A DNA stretch of 64,000 nucleotides from JAZGER01 sp036480335 (GCA_036480335.1 JAZGGH010000025.1:1-64000), one strand, 5' to 3'. Positions 16,782 through 25,939 are shown, counted from the stretch's first letter. Numbers and translations are program-made. Notes: a model not told the origin generated them from the letters alone.

Positions 16782-18134
16782 TTAAAGACGACGGCGTTTC
16801 CACCAGACAATAGAGCCTGCGGTCAATAATAGCAAAGGCAGGCCAAACAGGAAGCCGAAAGCAATCAGCATCTGGGTGATTTTGCTCATTTCCAGTTGCG
16901 TGTCCGAGCTGATTCTTGCCGGGATATTGATCAGATTGTCATCCCGATTCAGCCAGTCAATGATGTGTAGCCCAAGATCAAGGTTGCCACCATTGCCCAG
17001 ATAGCTGTTGGCGAGGAAGTCACCATCTCCAATTATTACAATCCGTTGTTGCTGGTTTGTAGCGTTTTCAGACTCTCTTTCAAGCGCATAGCCGATGATC
17101 AATGGTCCGGCCTGTTCATCACTGTTCTGATCATAGTTGATACTACTATCAATGGCTCCAAGTTCTGTCCAGGCACGAGCCAGTGTACTGAGTAGTGTTT
17201 TTGTCTGCCAGTCAGAGTCTGTTGCCTGTAAGGCGACGGCTTCTGGAAACAGAGTCAGGCTGTCAAGCTGGGCGGTAATCGGGTGCGACGGGTATTCCGG
17301 TATCAGCACAAAAGCAGGATTATCGATGCCAAATAGCTGTGTGCTTGCATCCACAATAGTGCCTGGCAGAAATTCAATGGATAGAAAGTCAGCGAGTCGT
17401 TCAAGACCGCCAGTCTCTCCAGGCTCCGTCAGCCAGAGTAGATTGCCGCCACCTTTGGCATACGACAGTATAATATCAACTTCACCTGTCAGCAGTGATG
17501 TTTGCGGGCTGGCGATGACCAGAAGATGCGTGCTTGCCGGGATAGCGGGTGAGGCGGCCAGGTTGAGTGTCTCAGGCATGATGCCTTTCTGTTCTAGCGC
17601 CTTGCCAAAATTACCCAGCGAATAATTGGCTTCGCTGTCAGTCGTGCGTTCGCCATGCCCCCCCAGAAAAAGCACCGATTTTTGGTCTTTTCGGGCGATT
17701 TGTAACAGCGCATTAGAAATGCTTTGTTCGGTCAGGCGGTTTACTTTTTCACTGCGTCCCTGGTAGGCAATCAGAAGTTCGCCTTCATGGGTAATGCCGA
17801 GTTCACGGATGCGATCCGGTTCGGCGTCAGGGTTTACAAACTGCAGGGATATATTTTTTCTGCTGCGTTGGTAGCGACTGATGATGTTTGATATCTGATC
17901 ACGTAGCAGTTTGTTTTCACGCACGAAAGCGGTGATATGGATGGCTTCGGGCATCTGCACAAGTACGGCTGTACTGCTGTCTGAAAGCGAATTACGCTGA
18001 CTGGCCGTCCAGTCACTTTCCACTGCATATTGAGTGCTTAGCCAGGCAATCAATGCCGATACAATAAACAGCAGCAGGGTGAATAGTCTATTTTGTATTT
18101 TGATCTTTCGGCGTAGGCCAGGAGTCATCTTCAT
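16782..18134 (-). CDS. GldG-like auxiliary protein of an ABC transport system
   Basis: The 450-residue protein has an N-terminal transmembrane helix (about residues 17-34, LFTLLLFIVSALIAWLST) and a C-terminal one (about 423-443, LIAFGFLFGLPLLLLTAGSIV). Between them is a large periplasmic part with a GldG/IFT52-like fold: VLFLGGHGERTTDSEANYSLG, LLVIASPQTSL and IVIIGDGDFLANSYLGN. In Bacteroidetes GldG works with GldA/GldF in gliding. In proteobacteria the same trio is widespread and its substrate is unknown. The gene lies 10 bp after the permease gene. Confidence 0.82.
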   Translation of the reverse strand: MKMTPGLRRKIKIQNRLFTLLLFIVSALIAWLSTQYAVESDWTASQRNSLSDSSTAVLVQMPEAIHITAFVRENKLLRDQISNIISRYQRSRKNISLQFVNPDAEPDRIRELGITHEGELLIAYQGRSEKVNRLTEQSISNALLQIARKDQKSVLFLGGHGERTTDSEANYSLGNFGKALEQKGIMPETLNLAASPAIPASTHLLVIASPQTSLLTGEVDIILSYAKGGGNLLWLTEPGETGGLERLADFLSIEFLPGTIVDASTQLFGIDNPAFVLIPEYPSHPITAQLDSLTLFPEAVALQATDSDWQTKTLLSTLARAWTELGAIDSSINYDQNSDEQAGPLIIGYALERESENATNQQQRIVIIGDGDFLANSYLGNGGNLDLGLHIIDWLNRDDNLINIPARISSDTQLEMSKITQMLIAFGFLFGLPLLLLTAGSIVWWKRRRL

Positions 18135-18144
18135 GGTTTGATCT

Positions 18145-18897
18145 TCAGCCGCTCAGTCTTTGATTGTCCAGGCGCCGAATGGTCAGAATCAGGAACAGGG
18201 TGGTTAATAGCAGGAAATAGATGATATCAGTGCTACTGAATAGCCCTCTGAGAAAAGATTCAAGGTGTGTTTGTAATGACAGGTAATGGAACAGTTGTGT
18301 AACATCGTCTCGCTGGCCATTACTCCAGTCGATAATCCAGAGCAGCAGTAAAAGTCCAAAGCTGCTGATAGCAGCAACGGCTGGCTGATCTGTCAGAGAT
18401 GACATGTAGATACCGACTGCGGTAAAGGTGGAAAATAACAGTGCCAGCCCGATAGCGCCTGACAGCAGTTTGCCGGCATCCATGGTGGTGCCTGTATAGA
18501 GAGACAGTGGCATTGTCATCATCATGGCCAACAGGAGTAGGAAAAACAGCAGGGTACCGAAGAATTTCCCGAGGACAATGTCGCTCATTTTGATCGGTGC
18601 CGACAGCAGCAATGGCAGCGTACCATTGCGGCGTTCATCGCTGAGTACCCGCATAGTGATGGCGGGTGCTATCCAGAGCACCAGAAACCCGGCTGTCTGC
18701 AGCATGGGGGCGGCGATGATGTCAGTTGCGCCAGGCGCTCCGGCAACACCGGCCAGTTGTGATTGCCAGTACATGTACTGGTCAAGTTGTGTCAGGAACA
18801 GCCAGGCCAGAATAAATTGAATGACAGCCAGTAATGTCCAGGCAAGCGGTGATAGAAACAGGCTTTTAAATTCGCGTGAGGCAATTGTCCAGATCAT
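18145..18897 (-). CDS. ABC transporter permease, GldF/ABC-2 type
   Basis: The 250-residue integral membrane protein has six predicted helices, starting with SPLAWTLLAVIQFILAWLFL and ending with DIIYFLLLTTLFLILTIRRL. The cytoplasmic motif RVLSDERRNGTLPLLLSAPI after the second helix is characteristic of ABC-2/GldF permeases and contacts the ATPase. Its start overlaps the end of the ATPase gene by four bases, so the two are translationally coupled. Confidence 0.88.
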   Translation of the reverse strand: MIWTIASREFKSLFLSPLAWTLLAVIQFILAWLFLTQLDQYMYWQSQLAGVAGAPGATDIIAAPMLQTAGFLVLWIAPAITMRVLSDERRNGTLPLLLSAPIKMSDIVLGKFFGTLLFFLLLLAMMMTMPLSLYTGTTMDAGKLLSGAIGLALLFSTFTAVGIYMSSLTDQPAVAAISSFGLLLLLWIIDWSNGQRDDVTQLFHYLSLQTHLESFLRGLFSSTDIIYFLLLTTLFLILTIRRLDNQRLSG

Positions 18898-19883
18898 ATG
18901 TTGGCCTGCTCTGTCCGGGCAGGTTTTGCTTCACCCGATATATCGCTGCAGGTCAGGTCGATGAATACCTGTTCAAGGTTGCGTCGTTGTGGTGCCAGCT
19001 CCATGAGCCCCCAGTTTTGTGCAGCAACCAAAGTTGCAACGGCTTCTGCGGGTTTTTCAGTCTGCCAGTTAAGTAGAGCCTGACGGTCACTGATAACCTC
19101 TACATTTTCGATGCCTGGGAGTGTTTCCAGCAGATGAATATCGAAGGGGCGAACGGTTTCCAGTTTCAATGTGTTTTCAGTCAGGCGCTCTTCTAGCCCG
19201 GACATAGAGTCGGCAAATACCAGTCGCCCGTGATTGATAATTTGTACCCGTGTGCAGGTCGCCTGTACTTCCGGCAAAATATGGGTAGAGAGAATCACAC
19301 CATGATCTTGCCCAAGATCTCTGATTAACTGGCGGATATCTCGAATCTGAATAGGGTCAAGGCCAACAGTGGGTTCGTCGAGGATAACGATAGCCGGGTT
19401 GTGCAAAATGGCCTGAGCAATGCCTATGCGTTGTTGGTAGCCTTTGGACAGATTGCCGATCAGACGTTTACTGACATCGACTAAACCACAACGCTCCATT
19501 GCTCTTGCAAGTGCAGGACCAATGGCATTATTATTTATACGGTGTAGACGAGCACAGTAATTCAGAAATTCAGAGACTGTATGCTCTCGATAAAGGGGTG
19601 GCTGTTCAGGTAAATAGCCTATGTGTGCCTTGGCCCGAGAAGGGCTTTCCAGTAAGTCAATGCCGTTAATGAGGATGCTTCCTGATGAAGGCGCAAGCGT
19701 TCCTGCCAGCATTCGCATGGTGGTCGTTTTTCCGGCTCCATTGGGGCCAAGAAAGCCGAGTATTTCACCACGAGACAGTTCAAAACTGACATCCTTGACA
19801 GCATGGTGCTGGCCAAACAAACGATCCAGTTGGCTGGCATTCAATAATGATTTATGTTCCATTTTGTGCAGGAAACGGGTCAT
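18894..19883 (-). CDS. ABC transporter ATP-binding protein, GldA type
   Basis: The 329-residue ATPase has Walker A GPNGAGKTTTMRMLAG, a Q-loop near GYLPEQPPLYREHTV, signature LSKGYQQRIGIAQAI, Walker B IVILDEPTVGLDP and the switch His in LSTHILPEV. After the nucleotide-binding domain there is a C-terminal extension of about 100 residues, typical of ATPases paired with ABC-2 permeases. The start is uncertain: ATG 19883 has AAGG directly abutting it, and ATG 19862 (MEHKSLLNAS) is an alternative without a clear site. The gene begins the four-gene operon ending at 15936. Confidence 0.9.
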   Translation of the reverse strand: MTRFLHKMEHKSLLNASQLDRLFGQHHAVKDVSFELSRGEILGFLGPNGAGKTTTMRMLAGTLAPSSGSILINGIDLLESPSRAKAHIGYLPEQPPLYREHTVSEFLNYCARLHRINNNAIGPALARAMERCGLVDVSKRLIGNLSKGYQQRIGIAQAILHNPAIVILDEPTVGLDPIQIRDIRQLIRDLGQDHGVILSTHILPEVQATCTRVQIINHGRLVFADSMSGLEERLTENTLKLETVRPFDIHLLETLPGIENVEVISDRQALLNWQTEKPAEAVATLVAAQNWGLMELAPQRRNLEQVFIDLTCSDISGEAKPARTEQANI

Positions 19884-19944
19884 CCTTGAGATGGGTTATG
19901 TGGGTTGAAATATATCCGGATTATGCGGCTAGTGCGGAGCGACA

Positions 19945-21453
19945 TCAAGCATAGCGACATTTAATATCGATATTTTTCAGATACTTCTTTTCGCTGGCCA
20001 GGCTGGATTCAGTGAGCGGATTGTTTTCCAGCCAGCCGTCCGGAAATAACAGGTTGATACTCTGTTTTTCGCCGCTAACAATTACTTTGACAGGCTTTTC
20101 ATCAGTTCTGCCCCGATGCAGCAAAACGGCAAGTCGCAACAGAGTGACCAGATATGCGGAGGTGTCGAACATGTTTTCTGGTAAAGATTCGAACAGCATG
20201 GGTTTGAGTTTGCGTCGATGTGTTCTGACCAGAATGGCAAGAAACTGCTGGTCACGTAAAGAAAAGCCAGCCAGGTTTGAATGTTCAATTAAATAGGCGC
20301 CATGTTTATGATAACCGCTGTGTGCGACAACCAGTCCGACTTCATGTGCCAGTGATGCCCATTGCAGCCATTGTCTGGCATCTGCAATTTTAATTTGCCA
20401 GTCATCGGCCACCTGTTTGAGTAGCTGGATAGCGGTGGAGCTGACGCGGAGGCTTTGTTCCTGGTCAACGTGATAGCGCTCGGCAAAAGCATTAATGGCC
20501 CCTTTGCGAACATCCTCATGATGCATGCGCCCGAGCATGTCGTAAATAACGCCTTCTCTGAGTGCGCCGCTGGAGTGCAGCATACGGTCAACCTTCAGGG
20601 CATCAAAGACAGCGCTGAGTATAGCGATGCCTCCTACGATCACGGGTTGTCTGCTGGTGCTCAGGCCTTCAATTTCAAGGTTATCAATGCTGCCTGTATC
20701 GATTATCGCTTCACGGAGCTTTTTCAGAGATTCAGGGGTGATCCCATTCTCACTCCAGCCCTGATGGAAGACAATGTCGCGGATGGCTTTGATGGTCCCA
20801 GATGATCCGGTCGCCAGTGTCCAGCCGATGGCTCGGTAGTCATTTTTGACCGGCTGGATTTCAACTCTGGCTGCAGTAATGGCATCGCGCATCGCTTTTT
20901 TGGTGATTTTTCCATCGGCAAAGAAGCGTGCAGTCATGTTGACGCAGCCCATATAGAGACTCTCAAGCCTGATGGGTTCAAAGCCACGACCAATAATCAG
21001 TTCAGTACTGCCGCCGCCGATATCCACTACCAGCCGCTGACCGCCTGGATCCGGTAAACTGTGTGATACGCCAAGGTAGACCAGCCGGGCTTCTTCAATC
21101 CCGGAGATTATTTCGATGTTATGGCCAAGTGCTTTCTGTGCTTTTTTAAAAAAACCTTTGGCCTGCTTTGCCTTGCGCAGTGTGTTCGTCCCAACCGCTC
21201 GAATTTGCAGTTTATCGAGATGGCGTATGCGTTGACCAAATCGCTCCAGGCAGGCAAGGGCGCGTTCGGCAACCTCGTCATCAAGCTGGCCATCCGGTAA
21301 TAGACCAGAAGCAAGTCGCACCGACTCTTTCAGTTTGTCCAGCGTTTGTAATTGCCGGTTTTGCTCCTGCGTGATGATCATATGGAAACTGTTGGAACCC
21401 AGATCAATAGCGGCGAGTTCAGAATTGTCGTTTTCGTTCAATGTATTGACCAC
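19945..21453 (-). CDS. ppx: exopolyphosphatase (Ppx/GppA family)
   Basis: The enzyme releases orthophosphate from polyphosphate ends (or hydrolyses pppGpp in the GppA subtype). The 502-residue protein has the ASKHA fold with AAIDLGSNSFHMII, VGTNTLRKAKQ, LVVDIGGGSTELIIG and ATGSSGTIKAIRDI. A C-terminal HD-type helical domain contains SLAHEVGLVVAHSGYHKHG and ILVRTHRRKLK. The length and HD domain fit long Ppx enzymes of gammaproteobacteria. ppk, often adjacent, is not in the window. Confidence 0.93.
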   Translation of the reverse strand: MVNTLNENDNSELAAIDLGSNSFHMIITQEQNRQLQTLDKLKESVRLASGLLPDGQLDDEVAERALACLERFGQRIRHLDKLQIRAVGTNTLRKAKQAKGFFKKAQKALGHNIEIISGIEEARLVYLGVSHSLPDPGGQRLVVDIGGGSTELIIGRGFEPIRLESLYMGCVNMTARFFADGKITKKAMRDAITAARVEIQPVKNDYRAIGWTLATGSSGTIKAIRDIVFHQGWSENGITPESLKKLREAIIDTGSIDNLEIEGLSTSRQPVIVGGIAILSAVFDALKVDRMLHSSGALREGVIYDMLGRMHHEDVRKGAINAFAERYHVDQEQSLRVSSTAIQLLKQVADDWQIKIADARQWLQWASLAHEVGLVVAHSGYHKHGAYLIEHSNLAGFSLRDQQFLAILVRTHRRKLKPMLFESLPENMFDTSAYLVTLLRLAVLLHRGRTDEKPVKVIVSGEKQSINLLFPDGWLENNPLTESSLASEKKYLKNIDIKCRYA

Positions 21454-21553
21454 TGTGATTAGGTGGCTCTATTTTTCAGGACTTTTACATATTTCTCAAG
21501 TCGCTTCCCTGAAGAATGTGAAATTAAAAAGCATTGAAAATAAAACGAGGAGA

Positions 21554-21588
21554 TAAAAAATCCCGAACCAGTATTGCCGGTTCGGGAT
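21554..21588 (-). terminator. intrinsic terminator after the EAL-HDOD gene
   Basis: On the minus strand ATCCCGAACC and GGTTCGGGAT form a 10-bp stem with a 9-base loop, followed by TTTTTTATC. It lies about 100 bases after the EAL-HDOD stop codon at 21691 and before ppx, so it separates the two genes on the same strand. Confidence 0.88.
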
Positions 21589-21690
21589 AAGGACGGGATG
21601 GGTAACTCAAATTCGCTACCCGGAAACATAATAACGGTAGATAAAATGTGGTTTTTTGATCTGTGTCAGTTTTACAGTGGTCTGAGTGAT

Positions 21691-22902
21691 TTAATTATGC
21701 TGGATCATCTGAGCACGCATTTGCGAAGCCCACATCAATGCATCCAGATAGACTTTGTGTATTTCCGGTATATGTGGCAGGTCATGATTCATGTTATTCC
21801 ATTCGCCGCGTTCGTAATCCAGGACGCAGGTGAGTATCTGTCCATGTATGCCATTATGCTCTACAAGTGCATCGGCGATGTGCTCGGCAAGAGGCAGTTG
21901 CGTCAGGATAGCATCCATTGATGTATCCATTAATGCATCCAGAGCAGAAAACAAACCCACTGTGAAAAACGATTTTGGATTGGACTGATCCAGTATCTGT
22001 GCCAGCCGTTCACACATTCGTCCACGTATCATGGCCGTATTGACCAGTTCAACCGGTTTGTCATCAACCATGGACATGGCAATTAATGTGGCCCAGCTAC
22101 GAATATTCTGTAGTCCAACGAGGATAATGGCTTCATGGATAGAATCAACTTTTCGTGCCAGACCGAGAGCAGCAGAATTTACGTAGTTAAGCATTCGGTA
22201 GCTGAGGGCTACGTCCTTTGCGATGATGTCTTCCAGGTCTTTTGTGGCAATATCCGGGTCCTGCAATTGTCCCAGTAGGGTCAGGATAGACAGGCGATTT
22301 GTCGGCAGGCTTTTTTTCTGGATTATTTTTGGCAGGGAAAAATAATAGCCCTGATAGAAATCGAAGTTGAGCGCTTTGCACATATCGTACATTTCCCAGC
22401 TCTCGACCTTTTCGGCCAGTAATTTAACCGGGTAACGCCTCAATTCTTCGACATGGTTGCGGATTTGTTGGTCAGAGAGTGCCATCACATCAATCTTAAT
22501 AATGTCTGCAAGTTCGATCAGGGGCCTGACAGTTTCATGCAGAACAAAATCATCCAGCGCAATCTGGTAGCCCTGCCGCGAGAGGCGCTGCATCCCGGCG
22601 ATGACTTCTTCATCCGGAGCAATGTCTTCCAGTAATTCCAGTACCACTCGGTCTCTGGGCAGTGAAATCTGTTTGGCATTAACGATAAAGGAGCGTGTCA
22701 GGTTGATAAAGGCCAGGCGGTCGTCAACGATGTTATTGAGACCAATTTCCATGAAGGTGTTGACTATGACATTGGAAGTGGCTTCATCTCCATCAATCAC
22801 GCCGGCGCGATTCTGCTCGTTGTCCCTGAAAAGCAGTTCGTAGGCGTAGACATTCAGGCTGCTGTCGTAGATGGGTTGTCGTGCGAGATATATGTCAGGC
22901 AT
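21691..22902 (-). CDS. EAL-HDOD domain signalling protein (YuxH type), EAL degenerate
   Basis: The 403-residue protein has an N-terminal EAL-like domain (about 1-200) and a HDOD domain (about 205-400). The EAL signature is replaced by YELLFRDNEQN. Later positions are only partly kept (VVLELLE, ALDDFVLHE, IIKIDV, LLAEKVES, FYQGYYFSLP). Cyclic-di-GMP hydrolysis is therefore unlikely; binding or a protein-interaction role is more probable. The HDOD part includes VALSYRMLNYVNSAALGL and LGQLQDPDI. Proteins of this design act in motility, surface behaviour and c-di-GMP signalling, for example CdgJ-type regulators. The gene is followed by its own terminator. Confidence 0.9.
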   Translation of the reverse strand: MPDIYLARQPIYDSSLNVYAYELLFRDNEQNRAGVIDGDEATSNVIVNTFMEIGLNNIVDDRLAFINLTRSFIVNAKQISLPRDRVVLELLEDIAPDEEVIAGMQRLSRQGYQIALDDFVLHETVRPLIELADIIKIDVMALSDQQIRNHVEELRRYPVKLLAEKVESWEMYDMCKALNFDFYQGYYFSLPKIIQKKSLPTNRLSILTLLGQLQDPDIATKDLEDIIAKDVALSYRMLNYVNSAALGLARKVDSIHEAIILVGLQNIRSWATLIAMSMVDDKPVELVNTAMIRGRMCERLAQILDQSNPKSFFTVGLFSALDALMDTSMDAILTQLPLAEHIADALVEHNGIHGQILTCVLDYERGEWNNMNHDLPHIPEIHKVYLDALMWASQMRAQMIQHN

Positions 22903-22943
22903 TGTATGTTTATCGGTCTCGAAGGCGAGGGCTTGAGTGAATC

Positions 22944-22974
22944 AAAAAAGCCTGGCAAATGCCAGGCTTTTGGT
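22944..22974 (-). terminator. terminator of the rpmB-rpmG operon (possibly bidirectional)
   Basis: AAAAAAGCCTGGCA, a three-base loop AAT and GCCAGGCTTTT form a symmetric hairpin with A and T runs on both sides. It lies 20-50 bases after the rpmG stop on the minus strand, before the EAL-HDOD gene. Confidence 0.9.
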
Positions 22975-22994
22975 AGGCTTATGAAATAATAGCC

Positions 22995-23150
22995 TTATTT
23001 AATTTTGGCTTCTTTGTAATCCACATGTTTGCGAACAACGGGATCATATTTTTTCAGTACCAGCTTGTCAGGCATGGTGCGTTTGTTCTTGGTTGTTGTG
23101 TAGTAATGGCCAGTGCCTGCACTGGATACCATTTTAATTTTTTCTCGCAT
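22995..23150 (-). CDS. rpmG: 50S ribosomal protein L33
   Basis: The 51-residue protein reads MREKIKMVSSAGTGHYYTTT and continues through KNKRTMPDKLVLKKYDP to VDYKEAKIK. This is L33 without the zinc-binding Cys pairs, the usual proteobacterial form. The ATG at 23150 is preceded by AGGAG, and the gene follows rpmB by 45 bp in the standard rpmB-rpmG order. It is too short to appear in a 60-codon search. Confidence 0.96.
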   Translation of the reverse strand: MREKIKMVSSAGTGHYYTTTKNKRTMPDKLVLKKYDPVVRKHVDYKEAKIK

Positions 23151-23195
23151 GTTTTTCTCCTGCGCCAGATAATGTGCCAGTAAGGCGGGATTAGA

Positions 23196-23432
23196 CTAGA
23201 TTTTTTCGCCGCGGCCGCGCATATCGCTGAGCACAGAGTCAATGCCCTTTTTGTCGATAATTCTCAGGCCCTTGCATGAAAGACGTAGCTTAATCCAGCG
23301 GTTTTCGCTGGCAACCCAGAAACGGTGAGAATGCAGGTTGGGTAAAAACCGGCGACGAGTTTTATTATGGGCATGGGATACATTGTTTCCCGCGACTGGC
23401 CGTTTGCCCGTGACCTGACAAATTTTAGACAT
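23196..23432 (-). CDS. rpmB: 50S ribosomal protein L28
   Basis: The 78-residue protein starts MSKICQVTGKRPVAGNNVSH and contains NKTRRRFLPNL and RLSCKGLRIIDKKGID, all diagnostic for L28. The frame is open further upstream, but the conserved start is ATG 23432. It is the first gene of the rpmB-rpmG operon, with a good sigma-70 promoter just upstream at 23491-23519. Confidence 0.97.
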   Translation of the reverse strand: MSKICQVTGKRPVAGNNVSHAHNKTRRRFLPNLHSHRFWVASENRWIKLRLSCKGLRIIDKKGIDSVLSDMRGRGEKI

Positions 23433-23490
23433 TGCTGTTTTCCTTGAAAATACGTATACGTCCGATGCATCCGGACCACATGAACTCGCC

Positions 23491-23519
23491 TTTATACCAG
23501 AACTGTATAGGCGAAACAA
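23491..23519 (-). promoter_or_regulatory. sigma-70 promoter for rpmB-rpmG
   Basis: On the minus strand, -35 TTGTTT (23514-23519) and -10 TATAAA (23491-23496) are separated by 17 bases. They lie about 60 bases before the rpmB start codon and just after the radC stop. Spacing and sequence are close to consensus, giving a leader of about 50 nt. Confidence 0.7.
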
Positions 23520-23527
23520 ATATTTTC

Positions 23528-24202
23528 TTACAATAATCCCTGTTCTGCAAAAGAAAAAGTATCGCCATCGCCAACGATCAAATGATCCAGAACCCGAACA
23601 TCAATCAATCCAAGCGCATCACGCAGGCGTTCAGTAATGCGTATATCAGCCTGGCTGGGTTCAGCGACGCCGGATGGATGGTTGTGTGCAAAAATGACTG
23701 CGGCGGCATTGTGAAACAGGCTGCGTCTTACCACATCGCGGGGGTGGACGCTGGCGCCATCAATGGTGCCCTGAAATAATTCTTCGCAGACTATCAGGCG
23801 GTTACGGCTGTCCAGAAACAGGCAGGAAAATACTTCACTGGGTCGGCAGGATAGGCGTGCATTGATATAACGCTTTGTTTCTTCTGGATTATTCATTGCG
23901 TCTTCGCGCTGGAGTTTTTCCTGCATATGACGCCGGGCCATTTCGAGAACAGCCTGTAACAGCGCATACTTAGCGTTCCCCAGGCCGTGATGTGCGCAGA
24001 ACTGTGTACTGTCGCTGTCTAACATGGCGCGCAGTGAGCCAAATTGCCGCAGCAGTTCCTGAGCCAGGCTGACAGCGCTATAGCCTTTGACACCCGTACG
24101 CAGAAAAATAGCCAGTAGTTCGGCATCTGAGAGTGTCTGGGGACCAAATTTGAGCAGTTTTTCCCGTGGTCGTTCATCACTGGGCCAATCGGTAATTGCC
24201 AT
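23528..24202 (-). CDS. radC: RadC/YeeS family JAB-domain protein
   Basis: The 224-residue protein has an N-terminal helix-hairpin-helix-type part (LSDAELLAIFLRTGVKG) and a C-terminal MPN/JAB metalloprotease-like domain with the zinc motif VIFAHNHPSGVAEPSQAD (H-x-H and Asp). RadC was once linked to DNA repair; its true role is unsettled. I chose ATG 24202, MAITDWPSDERPREKLL, which has GGGAGG six bases upstream. The frame is open to 24301, but that part lacks conserved character. It diverges from coaBC in the common gammaproteobacterial order rpmGB-radC/coaBC-dut. Confidence 0.93.
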   Translation of the reverse strand: MAITDWPSDERPREKLLKFGPQTLSDAELLAIFLRTGVKGYSAVSLAQELLRQFGSLRAMLDSDSTQFCAHHGLGNAKYALLQAVLEMARRHMQEKLQREDAMNNPEETKRYINARLSCRPSEVFSCLFLDSRNRLIVCEELFQGTIDGASVHPRDVVRRSLFHNAAAVIFAHNHPSGVAEPSQADIRITERLRDALGLIDVRVLDHLIVGDGDTFSFAEQGLL

Positions 24203-24262
24203 GAGTAACCTCCCTGTTACGTTAATTACGTTCATCCTGAACGATTTGATACACTCTGTGTA

Positions 24263-25468
24263 ATGGATAACAGTGTAATGAAAAACCTGAATAATAAACA
24301 TATCTTATTGGGAGTGACGGGGGGTATTGCCGCTTACAAAAGTGCTGAACTGCTGCGTTTATTGACCAGGCAGGGTGCGCAGGTGCAGGTTGTTATGAGC
24401 CTCGCGGCGAGTGATTTTGTCACACCCCTGACCCTGCAGGCACTGTCAGGCCGGCCTGTCTACCAGCACTGGGAGCAGGTGGAAGCTGCCATGGGGCATA
24501 TTCAACTGGCGCGCTGGGCTGACCGGATTTTACTGGCTCCGGCAACCGCTGATTCACTGGCAAGGCTGGCTCAGGGGCGTGCTGATCAGTTACTGGATGC
24601 GCTTTGTCTTGCCAGCGAAGCGGAGCTGCTGGTCGCTCCGGCGATGAATCGCGTTATGTGGAGAGATAAAGCGACCCGGAAAAATGTCGAGGTTCTGACA
24701 GCCAGAGGTATACAGATTCTGGGGCCAGCCAGCGGTGAGCAGGCCTGTGGTGAAACGGGACAGGGCAGGATGCTCGAAGCGGAACAGTTGTGTCGGTTGC
24801 TGGCGGATTCATTTTCCAGCGACTTGCTGGCTGGTGTCAATGTATTGGTGACTGCCGGTCCAACTCAGGAGCCGATTGACCCGGTTCGATGCCTGACGAA
24901 TCACAGCTCGGGAAAAACTGGCTATGCAATTGCAGCCGCTGCACGGCTGGCGGGAGCTGCGGTCACTCTGGTCAGTGGTCCGGTCAATGAAGCGGCGCCT
25001 GATAAAGTGGATATTGTTCAGGTAATGACGGCTGCGCAGATGCATGCGGCCGTCATGCAACGCATTGATCAACAGAATGTCTTTATAGCCACTGCTGCAG
25101 TTGCTGATTACCGACCGGTAACAACTGCAGATCACAAGATCAAGAAGCAGGCAGACTCACTCACGCTGGAACTGGAAAGGACCGAGGATATTCTGGCGGG
25201 TGTGGCTGCTCTGGATGATGCTCCCCTGTGCGTAGGGTTTGCAGCAGAAACAGAAAATCTCGAAGACAATGCACGGCAAAAACTACACAACAAATCACTG
25301 GATCTGATTGTTGCCAATCTGGTGGGAGAGGGGTTAGGTTTCGGTGTTGCTACGAATGCCTGGCATCTGTTCTGGCAAGATGGCGATATTGAGATTCCTG
25401 AACAATCTAAGCAGAAACTGGCGGCACAACTTATCCAACGGATAGCCGCATTACTACGGACAAATTAA
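24263..25468 (+). CDS. coaBC: bifunctional phosphopantothenoylcysteine decarboxylase / phosphopantothenate--cysteine ligase
   Basis: CoaBC carries out two steps of coenzyme A synthesis: it joins cysteine to 4'-phosphopantothenate with CTP, and then decarboxylates the product using FMN. The N-terminal flavoprotein domain (about 1-190) has LLGVTGGIAAYKSAELLR, the catalytic-loop PAMNRVMW and ACGETGQGRML. The ligase domain (about 195-400) has VTAGPTQEPIDPVRCLTNH, SSGKTGYAIA and FIATAAVADYRP. The start may be ATG 24263 or ATG 24278 (MKNLNNKHILLG); the sequence does not decide. dut follows after 15 bp. Confidence 0.95.
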   Translation: MDNSVMKNLNNKHILLGVTGGIAAYKSAELLRLLTRQGAQVQVVMSLAASDFVTPLTLQALSGRPVYQHWEQVEAAMGHIQLARWADRILLAPATADSLARLAQGRADQLLDALCLASEAELLVAPAMNRVMWRDKATRKNVEVLTARGIQILGPASGEQACGETGQGRMLEAEQLCRLLADSFSSDLLAGVNVLVTAGPTQEPIDPVRCLTNHSSGKTGYAIAAAARLAGAAVTLVSGPVNEAAPDKVDIVQVMTAAQMHAAVMQRIDQQNVFIATAAVADYRPVTTADHKIKKQADSLTLELERTEDILAGVAALDDAPLCVGFAAETENLEDNARQKLHNKSLDLIVANLVGEGLGFGVATNAWHLFWQDGDIEIPEQSKQKLAAQLIQRIAALLRTN

Positions 25469-25483
25469 TAGAGGCACCCCTTA

Positions 25484-25939
25484 ATGAAGAAAATACAGTT
25501 AAAAATACTCGATAAACGGATTGGCCAGGAATTTCCTTTACCCGGTTATGCCACTGATGGCTCGGCAGGGATGGATCTGCGCGCCTGTGTGGATGCTGAA
25601 ATGATACTGACGCCCGGCCAGACTGAGTTGATACCGACAGGTATGGCGATCCATATTGCGGATCCTGGGTTGGCCGCCGTACTGTTACCGCGTTCCGGTT
25701 TAGGGCATAAGCACGGTATTGTTCTGGGTAATCTGGTTGGTCTGATCGATTCCGATTATCAGGGCCAGCTTTTCGTTTCCTGCTGGAATCGCAGCGCTTC
25801 TGATTTTGTTATTACTCCCGGTGAACGCATTGCCCAGATGATTTTTGTGCCGATTATTCAGGCAGAGTTTGAAGTTGTTGACAATTTTGCCGATAGCCTT
25901 CGTGGTGAGGGAGGGTTTGGCCATACTGGGCGAAGCTAA
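25484..25939 (+). CDS. dut: deoxyuridine 5'-triphosphate nucleotidohydrolase (dUTPase)
   Basis: Dut hydrolyses dUTP to dUMP, keeping uracil out of DNA and supplying thymidylate synthesis. The 151-residue trimeric type shows its five motifs in order: GSAGMDLRA, PRSGLGHKHGIVLGN, GLIDSDYQGQL, GERIAQMIF, and RGEGGFGHTGRS at the flexible C-terminal lid. The gene sits between coaBC and algC as in Pseudomonas. A good ribosome-binding site (GAGGCACC) precedes ATG 25484. Confidence 0.97.
   Translation: MKKIQLKILDKRIGQEFPLPGYATDGSAGMDLRACVDAEMILTPGQTELIPTGMAIHIADPGLAAVLLPRSGLGHKHGIVLGNLVGLIDSDYQGQLFVSCWNRSASDFVITPGERIAQMIFVPIIQAEFEVVDNFADSLRGEGGFGHTGRS

Noticed and set aside
17137..17625. 162-codon plus-strand frame opposite the GldG-like gene
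   Set aside because: Shadow frame, Ser/Arg-rich, with no start signals.
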